This document shows, one piece after another, positions 32,017 through 42,151 of a DNA stretch of 64,000 bases. The position numbers and the translations under genes were made by a program. Within the stretch, counting starts at the first letter, position 1; each line of letters starts with the position of its first letter. The DNA comes from Gadus chalcogrammus (taxonomy: Eukaryota; Chordata; Actinopteri; Gadiformes; Gadidae): positions 25,393,079 to 25,457,078 of the forward strand of contig NC_079426.1 of assembly GCF_026213295.1 (NCBI RefSeq), given 5' to 3'. The notes beneath the pieces were generated by a model. It was given only the letters and a program-made list of their open reading frames with translations, searched no databases and was not told the origin of the DNA.

Positions 32017-33003
32017 ATGTCAGCTAGGGGTAAAAAAGAAGGAAAAGAAATAAAAAAAACAGGGCAAACTGGGACTCAAAGTGGAAATGCTGACGCGGCT
32101 AGTCCTGAAGGAGAACCTACGGCTAACCTAGCTTTGATCCTCCAAGAATTAAGAGACTTTCGACAGGACAATAAATTCCAACTGGAGGAAATCAAAGGAG
32201 AAATAACAAAAACCAACGATAGACTGGAGGAGGCCGAAGACCGAATCGAAAAGGCAGAAGAAAGATTACTAAATGTCGAGGGTGTTCTGTCAGAAATGTT
32301 AAAACTCCATGCTCAAATGGAGACCAAATTAACCGAACAGGAGAGCCGCTCACGACGAGTAAATATCCGCCTATATGGGATTTCAGAAGGGGCCGAAAAG
32401 GATAGTGCATCAGTGACTGAGTTTGTAGAACAACTGCTGGGAAATAACCTCGACATTGCTGATACAACAACTCTACAAATCGAGAGAGCCCATCGCTCAC
32501 TTGGACCTAAGCCACCGCCACACGCACAGCCAAGATCTATCGTTGTCAAATTCGCCAGCTTCCGAACCAAAGAGATGGTACTTCGCAAAGCATGGCAAAA
32601 GAAGGGCTTGATGTTGGAAGAAACACGTATTAATGTTGACAATGATTACCCGCTACGCATTCTGCAAAGGCGAAAAGAATATACCGAAGTAAGAAAAGCT
32701 CTCAAGGAGCGAGACATTAAGTTTCAAACGTTGTTTCCTGCCCGGCTGAAAGTGAAATTCCGGGAAGGAGAGAAGATATACGACACCGTGGAAGAGGCAA
32801 CGAAAGATTTGTCTAAGAAGGGATTCAACGTCGTGCCTGTCAAGCAATCTGAGACAATGATGGAGCGCCTACACAAACTAAGTTGGCAGAGAAGTGGACG
32901 TGCGCGACAAGTGGAAAGCACTAGCTCTGGAACCTCTCACTACAAAGAGCGGCTGCAAGCCTTCCGAAGAGATGATCCACCCCGGAACGTGGACAGTGGA
33001 TAG
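32017..33003 (+). CDS. L1 ORF1 protein (RNA-binding chaperone)
   Basis: 328 codons, uninterrupted. ORF1p coats L1 RNA as a trimer in the cytoplasmic ribonucleoprotein. Residues 1-40 are basic and disordered. Residues about 45-105 form a heptad-rich coiled coil (KGEITKTNDRLEEAEDRIEK). Residues about 110-200 are the RRM-like domain (SRRVNIRLYGISEG; AHRSLGP; RSIVVKFASFRTKEMVLRKA). Residues about 205-275 are the C-terminal domain (DYPLRILQRRKEYTEVRKAL). A Ser/Arg-rich tail follows. The start is the first Met after a short 5' UTR; length is usual for L1 ORF1. Confidence 0.9.
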   Translation: MSARGKKEGKEIKKTGQTGTQSGNADAASPEGEPTANLALILQELRDFRQDNKFQLEEIKGEITKTNDRLEEAEDRIEKAEERLLNVEGVLSEMLKLHAQMETKLTEQESRSRRVNIRLYGISEGAEKDSASVTEFVEQLLGNNLDIADTTTLQIERAHRSLGPKPPPHAQPRSIVVKFASFRTKEMVLRKAWQKKGLMLEETRINVDNDYPLRILQRRKEYTEVRKALKERDIKFQTLFPARLKVKFREGEKIYDTVEEATKDLSKKGFNVVPVKQSETMMERLHKLSWQRSGRARQVESTSSGTSHYKERLQAFRRDDPPRNVDSG

Positions 33004-33403
33004 TACCCTGATGCAAACAGATTATCCAACTGATTCAATCTCCCGCCCTGTTTTGGTGAGTTTGATTATGTGACTGTTTAGCCCATAATAGAGCAATGTG
33101 ACTATTTATGACCTAGCGACTAAGCTATATTTCTAAGAATCGGGACTATGGACATGGAACTCTGCTACATGGCCACCTCTGAGGGCCCTCCCACTTACCG
33201 AGAGGGGGGCTTTCCCTCAACGCCACCTTTTATCATCTGGTGGAGGGTCACAAACAAGACCCATACCGTGGAAGACGTTTTTATGTTTTTCTTTTTTCTT
33301 TACTTTGTTAAATGTTCAAATGTTGTTTGTTTACAGTTGTTCTTTACTGTAAAGGGGAAGTTTTTCACGCAAATGCAGGACATGACTATTGAAGTAAGCC
33401 TTA

Positions 33404-36400
33404 ATGCAAAGTATAAGATTAGCCACATATAATGTTAATGGTTTAAATAACCCAGTCAAAAGAGGGAAAATTTTGTCAAAGCTCAAAAAAGACAAAGTCC
33501 AAATAGCCTATCTCCAAGAAACTCATCTAAATGCCACTGAACATGCCAAACTAAACAGAATGGGTATTAAACATGTATTTTCATCATCTGACAAATCAGG
33601 ACATAAAAGAGGGGTAGCTATACTGCTAGCAAGAGGAGTTAATTATGAACATATGTCAGAACTCACTGATACAGAAGGCAGGTACGTGATGATAATAGGT
33701 AAACTAGAAGGGACAATTGTAAGTTTCCTAAATGTGTATGCACCTCCAGGCAATGGATGGCTGTTTTATAGGAAGATATTTGATTTGATGGCAACAAAAG
33801 CACAAGGGGTTGTTATCTGCGGCGGGGACTTTAACATACATCTAAATCCAAAACTAGATGTTTCATCTGGTAAGTCTGAGACTAAACCTATAAGTAGGAG
33901 AATGATTGCTTTAATGACAGAATTGGGCATTGTAGACGTATGGAGAGAATTATATCCCAATAGCCGAGATTATACTTATTACTCCTCTCCACATGCAGTA
34001 TACACTAGAATAGATTACTTTTTCACTTTCAGTAGAGACCTACACAAAATTGAGAGGTGTGACATAGGCCCAATCACTCTTTCAGACCATAGTCCTGTAT
34101 TTATTGCTCTGTCCTTGAACAGAGAGCAACGATCTACATTATGGAGACTGAATTCAAATATATTGAACAATCCAGACACCAAGGAATTTTTATCAGCAGA
34201 AATTAACACATTCTTCGAACTAAATGATAATGGGGAGGTAACACCAGTTATCCTCTGGGATACACTCAAAGCAGTTATGAGGGATAGAATTATTGCCATT
34301 ACTTCTTCGCTGAAAAAAATTAGAAGACAAAAGTTACAAGACCTTGAGACCAAATTAAAGCATTTACAAAGGGTTCACAGTGTTACTTTAGATGAAAAGG
34401 AGAAACAAGAAATAAAAGAGATAAGGAATGAAATAGAGGAAATGAGCACACAGGAAATACAAAAGAAATTTATATTTCTAAAACAAAGTTACTATGAGGT
34501 TGGAGGTAAGGCAATGAAGCTTCTGGCATACAAACTAAAAAAGCAGCAAGCAGACAATACAATCTCCAAGATAAAAAACCCAGATTCTGGGGAAATTGAA
34601 CACAGACTGGAAAAAATCCAGCAAAGCTTTGAAAAGTTCTACAAAAAACTCTATTCTCAGCATAATATTGATAATTCTCCTCACATTGATGCATTTTTGG
34701 CCTCACTTGACTTAACCTCGATTTCTGAAGAACAAAATGTACGATTAGCATCAGAAATGACAACTGAGGAATTAAACGCAGCCATCTCTAGGTTGAAAGC
34801 GAATCGTTCTTGTGGCCCAGATGGCTTTAGTGCGGAATGGTACAAATCCCTGCGAGAGCAGTTAGTCCCAAGACTACTAGACACATTTAACTGGGTCCTA
34901 AAGAAAAATAAAATCCCTCCCTCCTGGAAAGAAGCAACAATTTCTCTAATCCCCAAGGAAGGGAAAGACAAGCTTGAGTGTGGCAGTTTTCGCCCTATTA
35001 GTGTACTAAACGTAGACTATAAATTATTTACATCAATACTGGCACATAGAATAGACAAGATTCTACCTAATTTAATACATGCAGACCAGACTGGTTTTAT
35101 AAGGGAAAGGCAAACACAAGACAATTTGAGAAGAACCCTTCACATTATTAATCACATCATACAAAATGGCACAGAGGCAATGCTTATAAGTCTAGATGCA
35201 GAAAAGGCCTTCGACTCTGTCAGGTGGTCTTTTCTGTATAAAGTATTAGAAAAGTTTGGCTTTCATAAATCTATCATTGACACATTTCAAGCCCTTTATG
35301 ACAGTCCTTCTGCCAGGATTAAAGTTAATGGTGCCCTTTCAAAGGCATTCACCTTGGAACGTGGAACAAGACAGGGATGTCCAGCCTCACCCCTGCTTTT
35401 TGCATTATTTATTGAACCACTCAGCCAATGGATACGACAGAATTGTGAAATTAAAGGATTAAATATACATTTTGAGGAACACAAACTGGCATTATTCGCT
35501 GATGATGTATTAGTCTTCCTAACACAGCCTTCTCTGTCATTCCCTAAACTAATGACTGTTGTAGAAAAATATGGTGCTCTATCAGGATATAAACTAAATG
35601 TTCAAAAGACACAAGTGCTTACTTTTAATTATGATCCACCTAGTTCCTTGAGAGAGAAGTACCAACTGACATGGGAGGCAGAACATATACGATACCTTGG
35701 TGTTAATCTCCCAAAAGATATTTCAAAACTCTTCACCTTGAATTACGGGCCGTTAAACAATAACATTAAATCTGACATACAGAGATGGAGCCTCATTCCA
35801 TTCTTAAGCCTTCATTCCAGAGTAGAATCCATAAGAATGAATGTGCTGCCGAGATTGTTATACCTTTTCCAAAGTCTCCCAGTGGAAATACCCATGAAAC
35901 AGTTTATCGAATGGGATAAAATGATATCAAGATTTCTGTGGCAAAGTAAGAAACCTAGGATTAGGTATAAAACTCTCCAGTTACACAAAGATTGTGGTGG
36001 ACTAGGCCTTCCATGTCTGCGTGACTATAACTATGCAGCCCAATTAAGACCTCTGGTATGCTGGTGCAACCCATCATATTCTGCGAGATGGAAAGATATA
36101 GAGAGCAATATGTCCCATCAGATTCCTTTAGCAGCTGTTATGGCAGACAATAGATTAATGAACAACATGATGGTTAAAAACAACCCCTGGAATAACACCA
36201 CTTTGAAAACATGGCAGAAGACAATAAAACTCTGTGATTTGGAAAATACACTAAAAATACTAAGATGGTGTGCTTTTGACACAGATTTCTCTCCTAATAG
36301 TCTGGACTCCAGATTTAAGACTTGGATCAATGGGGGGCTTACGACTTACTACAGCTTTGTAAATAAAGGAACACTTAAGAGCTTTGAATTGTTGCAACAA

Positions 36401-37159
36401 GAGCATGGACTACAACGCCAAGATTTCTATAGGTATCTCCAGGTTAGACACTACTTTCAGGAAAATATAACCAGAGCAATAGAAGGGCAAAAGACAGGTA
36501 TTTTGGAAGTACTCAAAGGAGCAATCAATTCATCAATATGCAAGAAGATTGTGTCTAGACTATATCAAGGGTTGCGCCAAGCCAGCCCAGACAACACTCT
36601 ATATATTAAGGAGAAATGGGAAAAGGAAGGTGGTCTTTTAATATCTGAAGAAGATTGGGAATGCTTATGCAGACTACAATGGAGAACAACATCCTCAAAT
36701 ACTTGGCGAGAATATAGCTGGAAAAATTTGTCCAGATTTTTTATAACTCCACTACAACAACGGACCCAATTACCTAGTACAGCCTGCTGGAGGGCCTGTG
36801 GAGCAAATGAGGCCAATCATTTTCATATCTTCTGGGATTGCCCAGTACTAACTTCATACTGGCGAGACATACACTTCCACTTGGAAGCAATCTTTAAAGT
36901 TATCATCCCATGTAGGTTTGAAACTTTATACATAGGAAACATCTCATTTGACTCATGGGATTACAGAGATAAAATGTTGTTACTTATACTTCAGGTGGCA
37001 AGCAAAAAAGCAATCTCAAGAAGGTGGTTAAAACAAGACTCTCCTACCATAGGAGAATGGTTGGAGGTGGTTCATGTTATATATAAAATGGAAAAGTTAA
37101 CCTACTCCCTCCGAATTCAGACTGACACATTCTCTAGGACAGGGGTTTTCAAAGTGTGA
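33404..37159 (+). CDS. L1 ORF2 protein: endonuclease and reverse transcriptase, C-terminus altered
   Basis: 1251 codons, open. The protein nicks chromosomal DNA and primes reverse transcription at the nick. The AP-like endonuclease is in residues 1-235: TYNVNGLNNP, LQETHL (Glu39), GGDFNIHL (about 140), SDHSP (about 225). The RT spans about 450-800: SCGPDGFSAEWYK, LISLDAEKAFDSVRW, RQGCPASPLLFALFIEP, FADDVLVFL (about 700). The C-terminal CCHC segment is about 1120-1145 (CWRACGANEANHFHIFWDC). The last seven residues (after DTFSR) come from the inserted MITE. The original frame resumes beyond the MITE at 38118 and ends at the TGA of about 38180, so roughly 18-20 native residues are lost. Otherwise no lesion seen. 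Confidence 0.9.
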   Translation: MQSIRLATYNVNGLNNPVKRGKILSKLKKDKVQIAYLQETHLNATEHAKLNRMGIKHVFSSSDKSGHKRGVAILLARGVNYEHMSELTDTEGRYVMIIGKLEGTIVSFLNVYAPPGNGWLFYRKIFDLMATKAQGVVICGGDFNIHLNPKLDVSSGKSETKPISRRMIALMTELGIVDVWRELYPNSRDYTYYSSPHAVYTRIDYFFTFSRDLHKIERCDIGPITLSDHSPVFIALSLNREQRSTLWRLNSNILNNPDTKEFLSAEINTFFELNDNGEVTPVILWDTLKAVMRDRIIAITSSLKKIRRQKLQDLETKLKHLQRVHSVTLDEKEKQEIKEIRNEIEEMSTQEIQKKFIFLKQSYYEVGGKAMKLLAYKLKKQQADNTISKIKNPDSGEIEHRLEKIQQSFEKFYKKLYSQHNIDNSPHIDAFLASLDLTSISEEQNVRLASEMTTEELNAAISRLKANRSCGPDGFSAEWYKSLREQLVPRLLDTFNWVLKKNKIPPSWKEATISLIPKEGKDKLECGSFRPISVLNVDYKLFTSILAHRIDKILPNLIHADQTGFIRERQTQDNLRRTLHIINHIIQNGTEAMLISLDAEKAFDSVRWSFLYKVLEKFGFHKSIIDTFQALYDSPSARIKVNGALSKAFTLERGTRQGCPASPLLFALFIEPLSQWIRQNCEIKGLNIHFEEHKLALFADDVLVFLTQPSLSFPKLMTVVEKYGALSGYKLNVQKTQVLTFNYDPPSSLREKYQLTWEAEHIRYLGVNLPKDISKLFTLNYGPLNNNIKSDIQRWSLIPFLSLHSRVESIRMNVLPRLLYLFQSLPVEIPMKQFIEWDKMISRFLWQSKKPRIRYKTLQLHKDCGGLGLPCLRDYNYAAQLRPLVCWCNPSYSARWKDIESNMSHQIPLAAVMADNRLMNNMMVKNNPWNNTTLKTWQKTIKLCDLENTLKILRWCAFDTDFSPNSLDSRFKTWINGGLTTYYSFVNKGTLKSFELLQQEHGLQRQDFYRYLQVRHYFQENITRAIEGQKTGILEVLKGAINSSICKKIVSRLYQGLRQASPDNTLYIKEKWEKEGGLLISEEDWECLCRLQWRTTSSNTWREYSWKNLSRFFITPLQQRTQLPSTACWRACGANEANHFHIFWDCPVLTSYWRDIHFHLEAIFKVIIPCRFETLYIGNISFDSWDYRDKMLLLILQVASKKAISRRWLKQDSPTIGEWLEVVHVIYKMEKLTYSLRIQTDTFSRTGVFKV

Positions 37160-38117
37160 GAGAGTGAGCCCCCCCTCAGAGAAAAAAATTCAGCTGAGCC
37201 CCCCCCCCCCCCAATTTTTTTTTCTAAATACCTGTGTTTTGAAAGCTATTTTTATTATTTTACACATTTCAAACATCTCCGATCATAATTTTAAAACATT
37301 TGGAACATATTTTTGAAACATTTGAAACAAATTTTTTAACATATTTTTTAAACATATTTCTGAAACATTACATCTTTTTGCGTTTTTAAACAACAAAATG
37401 TAACAACTTTATCTAAGCATGTTTTAGCGTAACCTTTTTTAAATACATTTGAACATCTTAATCTGTGTAAACTGCCAGTTTACAGATTCATTCAGGGTCC
37501 CCGACTCTGAATTTTCTGAGTCGAATCAGATCTGCCTTTTCAGTCCAGAGATTCGACTATTCGGCGGGGTTTGTTTACCGGCGTTGCTATGGTGACCTCA
37601 ATTATTATAACCAACTGAAAACGACGCCGGTTTGAAACTAAAACTGTGATTCTGAAAAAAGTATAAATGCTATCAAAATTCCGTTTCGATAGTATTGAAG
37701 ATACAAGTGTGTAGATTTGTTTAATGGTTTGAACGATGGTAAACGGTTGAAAAAGGAATGAGTTACGATGTCTAGAAGTAGGTGTATCAGAATGGGCTGA
37801 CGTCTTCAATGAAAACAGCTGAAAACGAAGCAGTATGAAACTAAAACTGTGATTCTGAAGACAATTTAAATGATATCGAAATTCTGTTTCGATATTATTG
37901 AAGATACAAGTGTGTAGATTTGTTAAATGGTTTGCACGAAGATAAACGGTTGGAAATTGATTTAGTTATGTTACTTCTACAGTTGAAGTACGACTGATGA
38001 TTTGAATCATCGTCTTCCAGGGTTTTCTTCAGGTTTATTTTTTTCTCACGTCGCGCCCCCCCTGAAGAACTCTGGCGCCCCCCAGGGGGGGCGCGCCCCA
38101 CAGTTTGAAAACCACTG
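37140..38117. mobile_element. hAT-like MITE in L1 ORF2 (TSD CTCTAGGA)
   Basis: Starts CAGGGGTTTTCAAAGTGTG and ends CACAGTTTGAAAACCACTG (inverted, few mismatches). It is flanked by the 8-bp CTCTAGGA at 37132-37139 and 38118-38125. 978 bases, with a C-run at about 37201-37212 and a GC-rich CGCCCCCC region near the right end. It has an internal direct repeat (GTATGAAACTAAAACTGTGATTCTGA type, about 37620 and 37835). No transposase. 8-bp duplication and CAG-start ends fit hAT. Confidence 0.9.
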
Positions 38118-38429
38118 CTCTAGGATATGGTCTAAATGGACTGGGTATATTGAACATATAGGCTTACGATCAGATTTTGTCTGAAGCATTCTTTTTTTTC
38201 TTTTTTTTTTGGCTGTATTTGTTTATATCTATATATATATATGCTTGTCCTTGTAGTTATATTTTTGTATTTGGTTTTCTTTCCTTTTTATTGTATTTTG
38301 TTTTTCCTATATATCAGGAATCTGTAAATCATAAGAGAAACTATGTAAAAGGAAAAGTATCCTACGATGTTTGAAACTTGGTGGCCTCAATAAAGATACA
38401 ATTTAAAAAAATAAAAAAATGCATGAAGG

Positions 38430-39017
38430 AACTTTTTCTTGATTGGAATACATAATAATATGAATATTATTATTATTATATATGTAATATGAAGAAAAGA
38501 AAGTGCTAGAAATATGTCCAAAGTGACTGTTTTTTTTTTAAACTGATACATTAAGCATTTTGTCTTCAACTTACTGCGAGTCAATAACAGTCAAGAGATG
38601 ACCAATGCCTCTGCTATTGGTTGCAGAGGGAACTAACTCAATGTAGTGTAAATGAATCGTATTAAGTAATACGTATGAAGTGTATTACTACACACCTGCT
38701 GCTGTTGTAAGTAGGCTATAGCCTTGATGCTATTCATTATACTACATCCATGGTAGCAATGCATTTCACTAAACACCATTGTTTGATAAAAAATGTTTTT
38801 GGCCGATGAAGATTATTCTGAGATAAACTAAAATCGGCCAGCAGATGAATGGGTCGGGCTCTACAAGGTAGTAGTAGCCTATTGTGTTTACCTTCCAATC
38901 AATTGTCCTGCAATAGTCTCTTTTTCAATGAGGTTGCATCAATTATTTGATTTGTGAGCACATTTACATAAGCATGTCAGATGAATGTTGAATGAGTTTA
39001 GCAATAAGTGTCCTCAC
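38430..39017. other. Intron of the integrase-type gene
   Basis: AT-rich, resumes directly after the L1 target duplication. No element or gene recognised. Confidence 0.5.
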
Positions 39018-39457
39018 CTTATTCCCAGAGAATTCAGATGTCCAGTCAGTCCTTATACCTGCATTTGGGCAATTTGAGATGAACTGGAATATAACTCTGC
39101 AGAGTTCTTCATCTGTAATGTTTGAATATGTCTGTCAGTAAAGACAGACATATTCAGTCATCCTCCTTTGAATGGTCCGCTTGCTTACTCCAAGCTGTTT
39201 CGCAATGTTTCTAACTTTGAAGTGGCTCTCCAGGAGATAAAGCATCTGCCCCCATGGCATGGCTTGCATATGTGCTCCATCGAGCTCATGAATGGCCATG
39301 GATAAAAGCTGAAAGACCTGTTCCTCATTGGGCAAATCCCCTTTGGCTGCTTTAATTGTCAGCACATGGCTAATGTTTTCGTGAAATAGGAGAAGGTGAT
39401 CCGTCCCAACTTCAGTTCTCAGGATTTCATCTGTAGCATCTGCGATGTGGGCCAGGC
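39018..39457 (-). pseudogene. Exon 1 of the integrase-type gene: helix-turn-helix
   Basis: Encodes LLESHFKVRNIAKQLGVSKR followed by TIQRRMTEY, a clear resolvase/IS-type HTH, after a leucine-rich N-terminal part. A TGA codon follows at about 39140, but the same frame then reads SNITDEELCRVIFQFISN to the donor at 39017, which is conserved coding rather than intron. So the TGA is read as a nonsense lesion. Confidence 0.65.
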
Positions 39458-40166
39458 TGAAAAAATAAATCATGACATTAGCCAGCATTACTGATTATTT
39501 TTATTCTTTCTAGTGATTTTCAAAAGTTGAAAATGTCTGCATCCCATTCCATAGAAATGTATAGGACGCCATGTTTCAATCCGGTGTCCTTTTAATAGGT
39601 CCATGTACCAATCCAACCGTGCGCCAATGAGCAGCTTTTCAATGGATATGTTTGGGATATTTCCCCGGAGTCCTTATAATAGGCTACGCCTATAATATGA
39701 ACCCACCCTTACAATAATAGGCTAAATAGCCTATAATAGACACATGCTAACTAGCTGCAGTAGCCTACCAAAGCCAGCAGTTGTAGCACCTCCAGTTCTA
39801 GGACACACTGAATTGAATAGGCCAACCAAGTGCAAACAAGACAGTAGATCATCCATCCATCCAGTTTTAAGATATGTGTTCCACCTAAATACTAGGGTGA
39901 CATCAGCAGCTGATGTCATACTTGCCAACCCTCCCGATTTTCCCGGGAGACTCCCGATATTGCCGGTAGACTACCGTTTTCCTCCCGCGGTTAACAAACT
40001 CCCGCATATCTCCAGATTTCTGACAATATTTCAAACATTTCTCCCTTTCTCCCCACTTTTGTTATCACAACAACTATCACAACAACTACCGGGGCGGCAA
40101 ACAGCGGGCTCCACAAATTAGAGTCTAGGGCATTTTTGTAATGAACATAATGTAATGTAAATTTCC
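39458..40166. other. Flank upstream of the integrase-type gene; MITE debris
   Basis: No further upstream exon was identified. At about 39925-40030 the CCAACCCTCCCGATTTTCCCGGGAGACTCCCG phrase is a common fish MITE end. The remainder is AT-rich. Confidence 0.4.
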
Positions 40167-40330
40167 TGTACGTTAATGTCTCATTTTCGTCCGCTTATCC
40201 GGGGTCGGGTCGCGGGGGGAGCAGCTCAAGCAGGGGGCCCCAGACTTCCCTTTCCCGGGCCACATTGACCAACTCTGACGGGGGGATCCCGAGAAGTTCC
40301 CAGGCCAGTGTTGAGATATAATCTCTCCAC

Positions 40331-41481
40331 CTAGTCCTGGGTCTTCCCCGAGGTCTCCTCCCCACTGGACGTGCCTGAAACATCTCCCAAGGAAGGCGCC
40401 CAGTGGGCATCCTTACCAGATGCCTGAAACACCTCCCAAGGAAGGCGCCCAGTGGGCATCCTTACCAGATGCCCGAACCACCTCAGCTGACTCCTTTCTA
40501 AGTAAAGGAGCAGCGGCTCTAATCCGAGTTCCTCACGGATGGCTGAGCTTCTCACCCTATCCCTAAGGGAGACGCCAGCCACCCTTCTGAGAAAACTCAT
40601 CTCGGCCGCTTGTACCCGCGATCTCGTCCTTTCGGTCATCACCCAGCCCTCATGACCATAGGTGAGGATAGGAACGAAGATCGACCGGTAGATCGAGAGC
40701 TTTGCCTTGCGGCTCAGCTCTCTTTTCGTTACAACGGTGCGGTAAAGCGAACGCAATACCGCCCCCGCTGCTCCGATTCTCCGGCCAATCTCACGCTCCA
40801 TAGTACCCTCACTCGCGAACAAGACCCTGAGGTACTTGAACTCATTCACTTGGGCTAAGGACTCATTTCCTACCCGGAGTAAGCAATCCATCGGTTTCCT
40901 GCTAAGAGTCATGGCCTCAGATTTAGCGGTGCTGATCCTCATCCCAGCCGCTTCACACTCGGCCGCCAGCCGATCCAGTGAGTGCTGAAGGTCACAGGCT
41001 GATGATCCCATGAGGACCACATCATCTGCAAAAAGCAGTGACGAGATCCTCAGACCACCGAACTGCAACCCCTCCCCACCACGACTACGCCTCGATATCC
41101 TGTCCATGTATATCACAAACAGGATTGGTGACAAGGCGCAGCCCTGGCGGAGACCAGCACCCACTGAGAACGAAACTGACTGGCTGCCGAGGACGCGAAC
41201 ACAGCTCTCGCTTTGGAAGTACAGGGATTGGATGGCCCTGAGAATAGACCCCCTTACCCCATACTCCCGCAGCACCTCCCACAGTTTCTCCCGGGGGACC
41301 CGGTCATACGCCTTCTCCAGATCCACAAAACACATGTAGACCGGATGGGCATACTCCCAGGCCCCCTCCAGGATCCTTGCGAGAGTGAAGAGCTGGTCCG
41401 TAGTTCCACGTCCGGGGCGAAAACCGCATTGTTCCTCTTCAATCTGAGGTTCGACGATCGGCCGAACCCTCCTTTCCAGCA
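40331..41481 (-). pseudogene. RTE-like reverse transcriptase, C-terminal part
   Basis: Read on the minus strand: FRPGRGTTDQLFTLARIL, CFVDLEKAYDRVPREKLWEV, LRQGCALSPILFVIYMDRIS, LLFADDVVLMGSSA, then the thumb and C-terminal region ending LRWFGHLVRMPTGRLPWEVF. The palm motifs are intact in this part. The 3' end carries a 49-bp tandem duplication (40373-40470), and the 5' end is cut by the hAT-like insertion. Confidence 0.85.
40373..40470. repeat. 49-bp tandem duplication in the LINE 3' coding end
   Basis: Two adjacent copies of a unit starting GCCTGAAACA and ending TTACCAGAT, differing at one base. It shifts the final codons of the LINE protein. Confidence 0.9.
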
Positions 41482-41575
41482 CCTTGGAGTAGGGCTGGGC
41501 GATATGGACCAAAAGTCATATCTCGATATCTTCAAGCATAATATCGATATAAGATAAATATCGATATTTGTCGAA

Positions 41576-41620
41576 GGGGGGGGGGGGGGGGCGGGCGGGG
41601 GGGGGGGGGGGGGGGGGGGG
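41576..41620. repeat. G homopolymer-rich tract
   Basis: About 45 bases, nearly all G. Length is likely unreliable in assembly. Confidence 0.9.
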
Positions 41621-42151
41621 CGGCGGCGCGCTCCGTGCGCAGATTTGATATTACTATTTCTGCCGTTCGGAATTGAATACAGTTTTATGGTTGAATAAAC
41701 CGTGGACTAGACACTGCCTACGCCTCCTATTAGAGAACATTATAATATATAACATCACGGCCAAAAGCTTTGTGCGGCCAATATTATGAACCGTAACGAC
41801 TGCGTGGGGGGGCGGACATGACATGCTATTTTATGTATTCTTTAATATAGGTATTAGTGGGCAACTAACACAGTATTCAAAGACGTTCCCGAAATTCTGC
41901 CGTGCAGCCACGGTTTACAGCGGATGTATGCAATGGCTAGGCGCACATAGCCTTTAGCCGTGTTCTGTAATATTCTAGAACACACGGGAGGCATATCGCA
42001 GTTCATGTACTTCAGCGAGTCAAAGCCAAAGTTCCTTTCCCCCAATCCTTTTCAACCATGGCTCAGATAACCCCCAATACAGTCTCGTTGTGGAAATACA
42101 AGAGACGTCAAAGAACCGACAAGAAACACTTGCGTTACAGTGTGTGTGTTC

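Larger units (their letters stand above)
31888..38414 (+). mobile_element. Near full-length L1-type LINE with 15-bp TSD
   Basis: Flanked by AAAAATGCATGAAGG at 31873-31887 and 38415-38429. It has a short 5' UTR (GGGCTTCCGGTTGAGACACCG start), ORF1 (32017-33003), an inter-ORF gap of about 400 bases, ORF2 (from 33404), a short 3' UTR and an A-rich tail after CAATAAAGATAC. A hAT-like MITE (37140-38117) sits near the end of ORF2. Without the MITE it is about 5.55 kb, a normal size for fish L1 (Swimmer-like). The clean duplication and open ORFs suggest a young insertion. Confidence 0.9.
25783..39457 (-). pseudogene. Intron-containing transposase/integrase-core gene, broken
   Basis: Four exons on the minus strand, in order 39457-39018, 31478-31267, 26368-26115 and 26022-25783, together read as the fish family with an N-terminal helix-turn-helix and an rve-type DDE core. 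Splice signals: acceptor TTTTTTCAG and donor GTGAGG for the first, CTTCACAG and GTAGGA for the second, TATAAATCAG and GTAACA for the third, TTTCCATAG and a TAA stop (25785-25783) for the last. Exon 1 has an in-frame TGA shortly after RRMTEY. The exon carrying the third catalytic acid, and the part linking HTH to core, were not found. The gene's introns hold the 4.3-kb transposon at 26582 and the L1 at 31888. Whether it was a domesticated gene or an old transposon is open. Confidence 0.65.
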
